From contig NZ_AOGZ02000014.1 of the NCBI RefSeq assembly GCF_000332515.2, forward strand, positions 691,001 to 755,000: a DNA stretch of 64,000 nucleotides, written 5' to 3'. The position numbers and the translations under genes are program-made. Below the pieces are notes generated by a model. It searched no databases, had not been told where the DNA came from, and saw only the letters and a list, made by a program, of their open reading frames with translations. Below are positions 53,686 through 62,682 of this stretch, in pieces (position 1 is the first letter of the stretch; every line of letters begins with the position of its first letter). The stretch is from Leptospira wolbachii serovar Codice str. CDC. GTDB taxonomy: Bacteria; Spirochaetota; Leptospiria; Leptospirales; Leptospiraceae.

Positions 53686-54246
53686 TCAAACCCCAATAAT
53701 TTTATCAATTACCCCATATTCCAGCGCTTCAGTCGCTGAAAACCAAGTATCTCGCTCCGTGTCTTCCATGATTCTCTCTAAAGGTTGGCCAGTTGCCTTT
53801 GCCATAATTTCGTTTAACAAATCTTTTTCCCTTCTGACTGATTCGGCAAAAATTCGAATGTCTTCTGCCGGCCCTTTGAATTCTCCCATAACATGTGGTT
53901 GGTGGATCAGCACCTTACTATGAGGGTAGGCAAAACGGTTTCCCTTGGCTCCAGAAAGTAAAAGAACCGCACCAAATGACATGGCCATACCTAAACAAAT
54001 AGTATAAACGGGATTATGTAGACTTTTCATTACATCAAGAATCGCCAAACCTGCATAAGTGGATCCTCCAGGAGAATGTATATATAAAGTGACAGGCCTT
54101 GTAGGATCCAATGCTTCCAGATACAAAAATCGATCGATCAGGTACCTGGCGGAGTTATCATTCACTTCCCCCCAGAGAAAAACTTTTCGTTGTTCTAAGT
54201 ATACATTTTCGATTTGTCCATTCGAATAAACTTGAGTTGCTTCCAT
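53686..54246 (-). CDS. clpP: ClpP-like serine protease
   Basis: The proteolytic subunit of Clp complexes, 186 residues. The catalytic triad is complete: S90 (GMAMSFGA), H115 (KVLIHQP) and D166 (DTERDTWFSATEA). The nucleophile loop reads GMAMS instead of the usual GQAAS, and HSKV replaces the common NSRV, so this is a divergent paralogue. No ClpX or ClpA gene is nearby. AGGAGG lies five bases before the ATG and overlaps the stop of the sigma gene in front, so the two are one operon. Confidence 0.9.
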   Translation of the reverse strand: MEATQVYSNGQIENVYLEQRKVFLWGEVNDNSARYLIDRFLYLEALDPTRPVTLYIHSPGGSTYAGLAILDVMKSLHNPVYTICLGMAMSFGAVLLLSGAKGNRFAYPHSKVLIHQPHVMGEFKGPAEDIRIFAESVRREKDLLNEIMAKATGQPLERIMEDTERDTWFSATEALEYGVIDKIIGV

Positions 54247-54255
54247 AAGATCCTC

Positions 54256-54834
54256 CTAAGCCGCCATGAGATAAGTGGCACGAGCCTCTGGGCGGAAGGT
54301 TTCACCAATTCCATTCCTAAGAATTTGCTTTAAGCGGATATGCCTCTTTTTGATGAACGATAAAGTTTTTCCTTCTGAGATCGAAATTTCGGATAACGAA
54401 TAATTTTTGTAATAGTATAGTTCGATTATTTTTTGATCCGCTGGATCCAACTGATTTACGTTTTTTAAAATAGTATCGAAACATTCTTTTTCAAAATATG
54501 AGGAATCTAATTCTTCTGCATTTTGATCAATTTCATTCGGATCTAGAAAAACTAAATTCTTGTTTTCCTTTTTTCTTAGAATCCGGTCTCCGTATTTGAT
54601 GAGATTTCTCTTCAATAAAGAAGGAAAGGCCGCAGGAGTCGTGATTTTTTCCAGATTGCGATATAGGTCCCAGAAAGATTCCTGAACTACATCCTGAGAA
54701 AGATCATCATCATTTAAAATCTTGGACGCAAATTTGATAGCAAAACCAGAAAACCGATTTTGCAAAGTAGTCCAAGCACGCAAATCTCCCGACTTTGCCT
54801 GGTCCAAAAGTTCAATATAGCTTTTTTCTTTCAT
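54256..54834 (-). CDS. ECF-type RNA polymerase sigma factor
   Basis: About 192 residues when started at ATG 54834 (MKEKSYIELL). Region 2 shows FAIKFASKILNDDDLSQDVVQESFWDLYRN, and region 4 shows LDPADQKIIELYYYKNYSLSEISISEG with a helix-turn-helix. It lacks regions 1 and 3, as in ECF sigmas. A longer frame from 54924 adds 30 residues before the family start. No anti-sigma gene is nearby; its only close partner is clpP, nine bases downstream. Confidence 0.87.
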   Translation of the reverse strand: MKEKSYIELLDQAKSGDLRAWTTLQNRFSGFAIKFASKILNDDDLSQDVVQESFWDLYRNLEKITTPAAFPSLLKRNLIKYGDRILRKKENKNLVFLDPNEIDQNAEELDSSYFEKECFDTILKNVNQLDPADQKIIELYYYKNYSLSEISISEGKTLSFIKKRHIRLKQILRNGIGETFRPEARATYLMAA

Positions 54835-54924
54835 ACAATCCAATGTCCCTGACAAAGCGAAAACGGTTCCTAAAAAACTGATTCTCGGATAAAAAAAAGA
54901 ACTTTTTTGAGCTACTCCCCGCAT

Positions 54925-55614
54925 GGCCTAACTCGGACGGCGGTTTGTGGATTCGCATTTGAATTATGTCTCATCCCCTACCCACTTCCTAAAAATTTTG
55001 TCATTCCACACTTAGCGATACTCTCCTTTAAGAATTACCTCCCCACCCTCTGATGGATCGACAACCTCTTCGGGGCGAGTCCCCAAACACTTGATGCTAT
55101 TTTGAAATTTTTTTCTAACTCATTAAACCAATCTCAATCCATTGGGACCGGGCTATCCAGGGCTTCGGTCGCATAGCGACCGCTAACGCGCCCTTACTAT
55201 CCCTCTCGCAGTGTTCCATTTGTTAAAAGTGGATCCTATCTTGGATTTTGTGTCTTACTTATCGTGCTTCGCTGCTTGATTCTGGGTACTTGGTTTTGGA
55301 AAAACCATTAATAAGTTCCTATGTGGTGCAATAAGGAATGCGAAGGAACGTAGGTGATTTAATAGAAATATAATTTAGAATAAATCTAATTTTTTTATCC
55401 ATTCAACTTTTGATCTGCTGATTCTTATCAGTTTTTAATTTTCTGCACATTTATATATCACAAGTCCAAGATAGCTCTTCTGGGAGATTTTGTTATACAT
55501 TAAAAAAATACCTATTTTAAGAAATTAATAGTTGAATATAAAATCACACTAGTATCTTCTTCCATCGAGCTGCATAACTAAGGTTTAAGTTTTATATAGT
55601 CTTAATCAAATAAT
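54925..55614. other. 690-base intergenic region with GC-rich hairpins
   Basis: No gene is supported here. The stretch from about 55060 to 55240 is richer in GC than its AT-rich flanks and contains GGGG...CCCC (55072-55084) and a perfect CGGTCGC-ATA-GCGACCG stem (55166-55182) nested inside GGGC...GCCC (55160-55193). Further right the sequence becomes strongly AT-rich up to the PAS kinase start. No promoter was convincing. Confidence 0.6.
55160..55193. repeat. GC-rich nested palindrome, repeat-like
   Basis: A perfect 7-bp stem with a 3-base loop (55166-55172, 55176-55182) lies within a short outer GGGC/GCCC pairing. The surrounding text (GGGCTATCC to TAACGCGCCC) resembles GC-rich interspersed repeats I recall from other bacterial genomes. 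Only one copy is visible in this window, so repeat status is inference. Confidence 0.5.
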
Positions 55615-55623
55615 TTGAAAAAA

Positions 55624-57768
55624 ATGAATCATAGTATAGATAGAGATAAAAAAGAAACTCATTGGTCAGTAGAATTTTATGAATTTTTGCCTGTTGCATT
55701 TTTTAAGATATCGAAAAAGGGAATCATAAATTATGTAAATGTACCTGGTCAAAAATTAACGAACAGAACTGCAACTGAACTTTTACATACCCCATTCGAA
55801 TCAATATTAGTTGAAAATTCAAAATCGATCTTTCATCAATTTTTAAAATCTATTAACTTCGAAGAACAAAATCAGACCTGCCTTGTAGAAATAAACAAAA
55901 CACAAGATTTAGTTTCAAAAGTGTCACTTCATGGAAATCTTTCTGCGGATGCGGAATGGATCCAACTGGTTGTGATAGAATGTTTAATTGAAGCAGAATC
56001 AAATATCTCATTCAAACAAGAATTTGAAGATATCTCAAATGTAGCCAACATTGGTCGATGGGAATTAGATCTAGTGACGGGTAAATTAAATTGGTCAAAT
56101 AAAATTTATGAATTATTTGAACTAAATGCTGATGTTTTTCAACCCAGTTATGAAGCATTCTTATCAGTAATTCATCCAGAAGACCGCGAAAAAGTAGAGC
56201 AAGCTTACTCTAATTCCTTGATAGACAAAAAAAAATACGAGATTGAGCATCGCCTCATCATGTTAGACGGACATGTTAAGTGGGTCAGAGAAACTTGTTA
56301 TTCAATTTTTGATCCATTCGATAAACCGCTAAAGTCTATTGGAACCTGTCAAGACATCACTAGACAAAAAGAATTGGAAATATATCTCCAGAAAAGTGAA
56401 AAAAACTATTCGAGTTTGGTAGAAAATACAGACAGTCTTGTTTGGAGCTGCGATCAGAACGGTCATTTCAAATATCTCAATCCGGCTTGGGAAAAATTAC
56501 TTGGATATCCAAAACACGAGATGATTGATCGACCATTCACCGAATTTCAACCAATAGAAATTTCTATTAGAGACAAAGAAGCATTCAATAAATTCAATCT
56601 AAATGGTGATGTCACGAAAAATGGTTACGAAACCATATTTCTTACTAAAAATGGGGAAACAAAATATTTAATTTTTTATTCAACGCCCATTAAAAATGAT
56701 TCTGATAACATTGTAGGATCTCATGGTACAGCCAATGATATAACATTCAAACATACTTTGGATTTAAAATTGGAAGAAACATATTTTGAGTTAGGTCAAA
56801 GGCAATATGCAATTGATCAACATGCGATTGTAGCTATTACTAACTTGGATGGAGATATTATCTATACAAATCGATTGTTTTGTAAGATTAGTAAGTATTC
56901 TAGAGAGGAATTGATAGGTAAGAATCATCGCATTATCAATTCTGGCTATCATCCCGCTGAATTTTTTAAGGATTTGTATAAAACAATAAAATCTGGAAAT
57001 ACTTGGTATGGCGAGATAAAAAATAAGGCTAAGGATGGAAGTTACTATTGGGTTGCTACGACCATTGCACCTATTAAAAATGCACGTGGAGAAGTTAAAA
57101 AGTATCTTTCAATTAGAACTGAAATAACTGAAACTAAAGAAGCAGGTGAAAAAATAAAATTACTTTTAAAAGAAAAAGCACTGATCCTCATAGAAGTGCA
57201 TCATCGAATTAAAAACAATATGAATACGATTTATAGTCTTTTAAAAATAGAAGCCAATTCACAAGAGGATTTAGCACACAAAACAATTCTTTTGGATGCA
57301 TCCAATCGTGTTCGAAGTATGATGCTGTTATACGATAAATTGTATCGTTCGGAAAATACAGATACAATTTCGGTAAAAGAATATTTTCCAATTTTAATTT
57401 CTGAAATTTTAAATATATTCCCAAATAAAGAAAAAATCACAACAAATATCGAAGTGGAACCAGTCGTTATCAGTGCAAAGACCATATCTTCAATTGGCAT
57501 AATCATCAATGAACTCGTAACCAATTCCATTAAATATTCTTTCTTAAATCGCGATTCAGGGAAAATTAGTTTTAGCGCAAAAACCGAAAACCAACTATTG
57601 GTAATTTGCTATGAAGACGATGGAATTCCAATAAATTCATCGGTTGACCTTCAGTCTCCAAATAGTTTTGGATTAAACCTCATCAATATGCTAGTAAAAC
57701 AATTAAAGGGAAACGTTTATATAGAAAGTTCCCTTGGCACCAAATATAGAATTGAAATTAAAGTTTAG
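55624..57768 (+). CDS. Multi-PAS HisKA_2 sensor histidine kinase
   Basis: A cytoplasmic sensor of about 714 residues with no membrane helix. Four PAS-like units lie at roughly 15-125, 135-245, 255-380 and 390-505 (PWEKLLGYPKHEMI-like and GEIKNKAKDGSYYWVATTIAPI motifs). The HisKA_2 region ILIEVHHRIKNNMNTIYSLL (His about 526) and an ATPase domain with GIIINELVTNSIKYSF and YEDDGIPINS end it. ATG 55624 is chosen; a TTG at 55615 is in frame. The receiver gene begins 12 bases after its stop. Confidence 0.9.
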   Translation: MNHSIDRDKKETHWSVEFYEFLPVAFFKISKKGIINYVNVPGQKLTNRTATELLHTPFESILVENSKSIFHQFLKSINFEEQNQTCLVEINKTQDLVSKVSLHGNLSADAEWIQLVVIECLIEAESNISFKQEFEDISNVANIGRWELDLVTGKLNWSNKIYELFELNADVFQPSYEAFLSVIHPEDREKVEQAYSNSLIDKKKYEIEHRLIMLDGHVKWVRETCYSIFDPFDKPLKSIGTCQDITRQKELEIYLQKSEKNYSSLVENTDSLVWSCDQNGHFKYLNPAWEKLLGYPKHEMIDRPFTEFQPIEISIRDKEAFNKFNLNGDVTKNGYETIFLTKNGETKYLIFYSTPIKNDSDNIVGSHGTANDITFKHTLDLKLEETYFELGQRQYAIDQHAIVAITNLDGDIIYTNRLFCKISKYSREELIGKNHRIINSGYHPAEFFKDLYKTIKSGNTWYGEIKNKAKDGSYYWVATTIAPIKNARGEVKKYLSIRTEITETKEAGEKIKLLLKEKALILIEVHHRIKNNMNTIYSLLKIEANSQEDLAHKTILLDASNRVRSMMLLYDKLYRSENTDTISVKEYFPILISEILNIFPNKEKITTNIEVEPVVISAKTISSIGIIINELVTNSIKYSFLNRDSGKISFSAKTENQLLVICYEDDGIPINSSVDLQSPNSFGLNLINMLVKQLKGNVYIESSLGTKYRIEIKV

Positions 57769-57780
57769 GAATTTTTAGAA

Positions 57781-59019
57781 ATGAATGAAAAACGAATTCT
57801 TCTTGCAGAGGATGATTTAATTTCCGCAAAATTATTCCAGGAGTCACTGACTTCTTTAGGATATCAGGTAACACTAGCAGAAGATGGAAGGAAGGCGAAG
57901 GAAATCTTTACAGAGACCCCATTTCCTATTGTCATAACAGACTACGATATGCCGGAAATGAATGGAATAGAGCTCATAGATTTTTTGAAAGATGAAGAAG
58001 ACGAGCCAATCATAATTGTTTTAACAAATCATTCAGAAACTTCACTCATTATAGAAATAATGAAGAAAGGTATTTATGATTACATTGTCAAACCTATTGA
58101 TACCGAAGAACTTTCATTAAAACTTCATCGTGCTTTAGAAATTTACAATATGAAAAGATTGGAAAAAGCAACTAAGCGGGAACGAGAAATGCGTCTCGAA
58201 AGTCACCTTGATTGGATAAAATGGAAAGAAAGAATTGGAGGAAGTGGGAATTTTAAAAATTTAAATCAGAATTTATTTGAGAGTTTAAAAACTAGCTTTA
58301 ATCAAGGCACTGGATTTGGTGCTTTGATATCTTTGCTTGAAATTGTATCGGATTCTGCTCAGAGAGAAGGAAATTTTTATAAAATTGATTCTGAAATAAT
58401 GGAACTCATAAAATTAAATGCAGATATGGCAGGAAAAGCCTTAACTACTTTTGCAGATATTGAAAGAATTCTAAACGGAAAAATCGAATTAGAAAAAATT
58501 TCATTGAGTGATGTTTATAATGAAATTAAAAAATTAACAACTAACCTTAGCCCATTCCTTAGCATTCAAAACAATCATTTATATCTAAGCGAAAGAAAGC
58601 CTTCCTTTGAAAACAATGAAATCAATATTAATAAAAAATATTTTATAGATGCATTGACAGAAATCATAATCAATGCGTTCAAATTTTCAGTTCCAGAAAG
58701 CAGTATTCATATTGTCATTTATATCGAAGTCAAATCGTTCGTGATCTCTATTTATAACTCCCCAGTTATCAATTCTGATAGAGTGGAAGGAATTCCTCTT
58801 CCTTTCGAGAACATTGTTTTTGAACCATTCTTTCGCCTAACTAAATTTGTTTATGATGAATATAAAACTTTGGATTTTGGTCTTGGTTTAACAAAAGTTG
58901 AATCGATAATTAAGAGATTTAACGGAAAAATTGAGATTAAAAATATTTTTGACCATTTAACCGCAAAATCTACGCCAAAAACAAAAGTAATCTGCCGTGT
59001 TGCCCTTCCATTGGTTTGA
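57781..59019 (+). CDS. Response regulator with degenerate histidine-kinase-like ATPase domain
   Basis: Residues 1-120 are a receiver with phospho-acceptor D54 (VITDYDMPEMNG), the acidic pocket DD (11-12) and the Lys of DYIVKPID. A coil follows. Residues about 290-412 look like the ATPase domain of a histidine kinase: an N box (LTEIIINAFKFS) and a G2-like FGLGLTKVESIIKRF. The G1 box, normally DNGxG, reads IYNSPVI, and no His box is found. It is probably a partner for the PAS kinase just upstream, ATP binding being doubtful. Confidence 0.87.
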   Translation: MNEKRILLAEDDLISAKLFQESLTSLGYQVTLAEDGRKAKEIFTETPFPIVITDYDMPEMNGIELIDFLKDEEDEPIIIVLTNHSETSLIIEIMKKGIYDYIVKPIDTEELSLKLHRALEIYNMKRLEKATKREREMRLESHLDWIKWKERIGGSGNFKNLNQNLFESLKTSFNQGTGFGALISLLEIVSDSAQREGNFYKIDSEIMELIKLNADMAGKALTTFADIERILNGKIELEKISLSDVYNEIKKLTTNLSPFLSIQNNHLYLSERKPSFENNEININKKYFIDALTEIIINAFKFSVPESSIHIVIYIEVKSFVISIYNSPVINSDRVEGIPLPFENIVFEPFFRLTKFVYDEYKTLDFGLGLTKVESIIKRFNGKIEIKNIFDHLTAKSTPKTKVICRVALPLV

Positions 59020-59244
59020 TTTTCATAAGTCACAGCAAGAGAAATGAATCTTTAAAATTGTACGGTATAGTCCTTATTGTCAAAATACATTCCACTAAAA
59101 ACACAAAAGTCCAAAGTTTGGTTTGGCCGGAATAATCATGCGCCAAGTGAAATAGAACAAAGAAGTGATAGTTTGTTAGATCATATCAGTTTCTAAAATT
59201 GGTTTAAATACTGTTTTACAATAAAAACTTGATATCAACTGTTT

Positions 59245-59445
59245 TCAATATAATGCATTTGATCCTGATTGTTTCGCTACGTTAATTGTTGAACTCCTAT
59301 GAGTAAAATTAACGTCATTTTTCAAATAGAATCTTATGATTTTATAGTATCCTTGGGTAAAGGTAACTTCATTGGTATACTCACCCGTTGGATTCATTCT
59401 GCCATCCGTAGAAAGTGAACCTATCCATTCACCTGAATATTCCAT
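59245..59445 (-). CDS. Small protein of unknown function
   Basis: A 66-residue frame starting MEYSGEWIGSLSTDGRMNPT, with GAGG seven bases upstream of its ATG. It is hydrophilic with Tyr, Thr and Asn and looks strand-rich. No family is recognised. The ribosome site and coding-like composition support it; its size and lack of known relatives leave real doubt. Confidence 0.4.
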   Translation of the reverse strand: MEYSGEWIGSLSTDGRMNPTGEYTNEVTFTQGYYKIIRFYLKNDVNFTHRSSTINVAKQSGSNALY

Positions 59446-59584
59446 AGTAAAACCTCTTCCCTTTCATAGAAATCAGAATCAGGCGATCCTCCGATTTGAA
59501 TCTGATTTTATATAAGAAGGCAAAACTTTGTTTTAGTCCGATCTACAAAATTACAATGGCAGAACTGGAGGGATCTGCCACTTC

Positions 59585-60910
59585 TTAAAAATTAAAACGA
59601 TAGTTAGCACCGACTTGAACGTATGTCAGTACCGTCTTCGAATCATATAAGATCGGGATTAAAATTTGTGGAGCATACACTTTTAGTAAGATTTGGGAAG
59701 GATCCGTATTTCCCCCACCTTCGTTTTCCGTTATATATCCTGACTGCAATTTGTTATTCAGAGTCATATTGCTTGTTTCCAAGAATAAACTTAAATCACC
59801 TTTGACCTTCGTTGTGAATTTCAGATTCACTTCAGTTCCCGTAGATTTCCATTGATAATCCAGGCCATATTGATCGTATCTAAAAGGAGAGGAATCCAAA
59901 CGAAATTCGTTGCTTCGAAACGAGGAAGGCCCTTGCATATCCAAATGTAAAATCTGTCCTTGTAGGGTAAACCTTTCCCAAAATTTCCATTCGAACCCAA
60001 GTCCAATACTATAACCTTTGAGTGCACTGTTCGTTTCCCGATAACTCACGCGGTTGGGATTGATTCCAGTGGACGTAATCCCTCCGAGACTATCGACTTC
60101 TTGATTTGTCTTTGTCCAAATTCTTTCCACCCCTCCCAAAATTTGAAGATCTAAAACCGGATGCGGATAAGGAGAAAAACCGATCCTGGAAGAAACTTTT
60201 TGAAACTTTGTTTCGCCGTTTCCAAGAAGAACGTTTGCAGTTTTTTCTGAACTGGAGGAAGAAGACCCACCCCCACCTCCGTAAGAAAGCGTTTGGAAGC
60301 CACCTATGTCTAGGTTTCCTTTTGCTTCTGTTCCTCGAATCTCAATGGTGAACCGGTTCCATGCGTAAAATAAACGCGTTGTTGCACTATGGTTTTTACT
60401 TTTATAAGGAGTGGATTGTAGTTCGGCTTGACCGCCACTGCTAAAAAGAAGTCCAGCATACTGAATTGCCTGAAAGAAAGGACGAAGCTCCGATTGACTC
60501 TCGCCACCGCCAACCCCAAAGGAACCTTCTAGATAATGTCGTTTTGCTTTCGCAAGTTGTTCTTCCCTTTTATTTTGTTTTTCTTCCTTGGCTTTAAGAT
60601 TTTCCTCTTCCTGTTTTTGTTTCTCTGCGAGTTCTTTTTCCTCTTTGATTTTCTTTTCCTTTTCCAAAAGCGGAGGTTCTTTTTTTAGAGAAGAGGAATC
60701 CGGCCCCTTCGCATAAGAAACTTTTCGAACCGCCGACTTCAGAAACACTTTTGTATTTCCGTCTACAAGTTTGAAGGTAACGGAATCCTTGTCTTGGGCT
60801 AAAATTTTGCCTTCTAATTTTTCTCCTGACTTGAGAAGGATCGTTTCACTACGAAGAGATAAATTTACAAAGAGAAACACCGAGAACAATAAGGTAATCA
60901 TAATTTTCAT
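59585..60910 (-). CDS. LA_0442/LA_0875-type outer-membrane protein
   Basis: About 441 residues. A signal peptide is followed by the small N-terminal domain ILLKSGEKLEGKILAQDKDSVTFKL, seen in leptospiral proteins of what I recall as the LA_0442/LA_0875 type. A long charged coiled coil (about 75-125, Lys/Glu-rich) follows and then a strand-rich barrel-like part ending in Phe (YRFNF). A GGGGGSSSSSS tract lies near 220. ATG 60910 is preferred; TTG 60922 is in frame. Probably an outer-membrane beta-barrel with a periplasmic coil. Confidence 0.75.
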   Translation of the reverse strand: MKIMITLLFSVFLFVNLSLRSETILLKSGEKLEGKILAQDKDSVTFKLVDGNTKVFLKSAVRKVSYAKGPDSSSLKKEPPLLEKEKKIKEEKELAEKQKQEEENLKAKEEKQNKREEQLAKAKRHYLEGSFGVGGGESQSELRPFFQAIQYAGLLFSSGGQAELQSTPYKSKNHSATTRLFYAWNRFTIEIRGTEAKGNLDIGGFQTLSYGGGGGSSSSSSEKTANVLLGNGETKFQKVSSRIGFSPYPHPVLDLQILGGVERIWTKTNQEVDSLGGITSTGINPNRVSYRETNSALKGYSIGLGFEWKFWERFTLQGQILHLDMQGPSSFRSNEFRLDSSPFRYDQYGLDYQWKSTGTEVNLKFTTKVKGDLSLFLETSNMTLNNKLQSGYITENEGGGNTDPSQILLKVYAPQILIPILYDSKTVLTYVQVGANYRFNF

Positions 60911-61216
60911 AATTTGGACCAATTCAAAACAGTATCGGCGAATCTTAACACATTCTATCCATTCTGCAAATCGATTAAACTTTTTTGGTATGAATTTAGA
61001 AAGAAAAAGATCTTTCGAACGAAGTGGAATCGTTCTATGAAATTCGGGTTACTTTGATTATAAAAAAAATAAAATTGTCCCAAGGATACTTGTTTAATAA
61101 TAATTGTCGCCATTGACAGGCCTCACTTTGTATAGGAAGACCGATATAATGATTGTAGCTTTTGTCAATATTTACTAAGTGCTTGCGAGAAACCATCCTC
61201 GCCATAAAATCAACGA

Positions 61217-61786
61217 ATGCGTCGGAAACTCTGGATTTTCGTATTTATATTCAGCATTCTCTGTTCGTTGGGGGCAGAAGTCATTGCAGGGCTTGGTGGA
61301 TTCGCTAGTGCCTTTTCTTCTATAGAACTAGGATCGGGAACACTGCCAGGTGCGAGAGTGGGAGGACCATTCCTACTGACTGTCGTTCTTGTATTTCTCT
61401 TTCTGATCTTGCTGTCGTTCCTTTCTTTGCTCACTACCTCTGGATTACTTGGCTTGGTCAAAGGACTATTCCTGGGAGTGACATTAGGCCTGTTAGTTGA
61501 CTATCTAGTCGTCCGAGGAAAAATCAAACCAGGAGACCCTGCAATCATTCGCCTTTGGGCAGGCCGCGGGGCAGCATTTATGTTTCTGTTTGTGCTCTGG
61601 GTTGGAATACTAAATCCATTACTCTCGCAAACAGGCCCGCATCCAATCGAGATATTCAGCGCAAAAGACATCGTTGGGATTTTTTCTACCACAGGAATTT
61701 TCGTCTGCGCTTTCTTTGCACTCATCGGTGTCATACGGTATTACTGGACGCGCGGGAAAAAGGACAAGATTCATTGTGCGGACTAG
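61217..61786 (+). CDS. Integral membrane protein of unknown function
   Basis: A 189-residue protein with four to five membrane helices (about 5-25, 48-75, 80-98, 115-135, 150-172) and Gly-rich loops (GSGTLPGARVGGPF). No family is recognised. It is followed by a convergent membrane-protein gene, and the stops share the palindrome CTAG. The 294 bases before it hold a TTGACA (61113) and a TATAAT (61145), but they are not spaced as one promoter. Confidence 0.65.
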   Translation: MRRKLWIFVFIFSILCSLGAEVIAGLGGFASAFSSIELGSGTLPGARVGGPFLLTVVLVFLFLILLSFLSLLTTSGLLGLVKGLFLGVTLGLLVDYLVVRGKIKPGDPAIIRLWAGRGAAFMFLFVLWVGILNPLLSQTGPHPIEIFSAKDIVGIFSTTGIFVCAFFALIGVIRYYWTRGKKDKIHCAD

Positions 61787-62289
61787 ATCTCCTTGTCCGA
61801 TGTTGTGATTGACTCCTTACCATTCACCTGCCGGAAATAAAATGGTTCCAGGTACTTCCCGGAAAACCGCGCAAACAAAGGTCGCGGGTAGACTAGTTCA
61901 ATCAGATCATCAATATGAATGGAAACGTAAAAGTTAAATGGAATCAAAAAGTTTAACCCGTTTACGGTAGCATAATACAACGTAAAAATCGATTTTGTAG
62001 TTCTGACATCTTTTGTGAAAAGAGCAGTCACTTGACCTCTCTGGACTTGTATGCGACCAATAAGAGGCGGTGCCACATGGAGGAGAGCAAAGAGCAGGCC
62101 ACCTGTTGTAAGCAACATAGCGATAAATGAGAATCGTTTGACCAAGTCGTTTGCTTGTTCGCTTTGGGAAATTTTCAAAAATAGATTACTGAGGAAAAGA
62201 AATGCTGTCAGGATCAAAAAAGTAACAATGGCGGCGCGGAGCCGAATAGCCAAAGGTATCTTCGTTGGGAGCTGAGCATTTTGATTCAT
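61783..62289 (-). CDS. Membrane protein of unknown function
   Basis: About 168 residues starting at ATG 62289 (MNQNAQLPTK); a longer frame from 62325 would add 12 residues. Helices lie near residues 18-38 and 55-78. The C-terminal half (FTLYYATVNGLNFLIPFNFYVSIHIDDLIELVYP) is amphipathic. It matches no known family. Its stop overlaps the convergent gene's stop in CTAG. Confidence 0.6.
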   Translation of the reverse strand: MNQNAQLPTKIPLAIRLRAAIVTFLILTAFLFLSNLFLKISQSEQANDLVKRFSFIAMLLTTGGLLFALLHVAPPLIGRIQVQRGQVTALFTKDVRTTKSIFTLYYATVNGLNFLIPFNFYVSIHIDDLIELVYPRPLFARFSGKYLEPFYFRQVNGKESITTSDKEI

Positions 62290-62480
62290 AGGGATCAGTT
62301 TAGCTCGACATATATGTCCCGGCAATCTACATAATTCACCAAAGATAGCTTTAGGGTAATTTTATGGTAGTTGCAGCTTTTGGCAAAACATTTAGAAACG
62401 CAGTGAAACCTATCGTTACCGAAAACGTTGCCTTTCTTTTCCTTCTCACGATATTTTGGATACAACAAAGTTCCAGACAT

Positions 62481-62512
62481 AAAAAACTCCACTTGAATAA
62501 GTGAGGTTTTTA
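62481..62512. terminator. Imperfect bidirectional terminator candidate
   Basis: AAAAACTCCACTT and AAGTGAGGTTTTT form a stem with two mismatches, an A-run before and a T-run after, the usual form of a two-way intrinsic terminator. Confidence 0.45.
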
Positions 62513-62526
62513 GTGAACAATGATGG

Positions 62527-62571
62527 TTCGACGAGCTCACCATCCTTTAGATGAACCCTGAGCTTGTCGAA
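62527..62571. repeat. REP-like hairpin with TTCGAC...GTCGAA core
   Basis: TTCGACGAGCTCA (62527-62539) pairs with TGAGCTTGTCGAA (62559-62571), 13 bp with one G-T pair and a 19-base loop. The form CCCTTCGACAAGCTCAGGG is one I recall as a frequent interspersed element in several bacterial phyla. Only one copy is seen here, so its repeat nature is inference. Confidence 0.5.
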
Positions 62572-62682
62572 GGGAACTTTTACAATATACAAGGTAGCGT
62601 GACAACAATGAAAAATACTTTTCAAGTTCTTATGTGTTTTAAGAGATGAAATGCGGGTATTAAAACTCCTATTAGAATGAAA

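Larger units (their letters stand above)
62326..62682. other. Intergenic region with two hairpins
   Basis: No gene is supported in these 357 bases. They hold an imperfect terminator-like hairpin with flanking A and T runs (about 62481-62512), which may end the propeller gene and act in both directions, and an interspersed-repeat-like hairpin at 62527-62571. Confidence 0.6.

Noticed and set aside
55140..55260. A tRNA or other structural RNA
   Set aside because: The palindromes do not form a cloverleaf, and no anticodon or T-arm consensus is present.
61113..61150. TTGACA and TATAAT before the membrane protein at 61217
   Set aside because: The spacer is 26 bases, too long; each may be part of another signal or chance.
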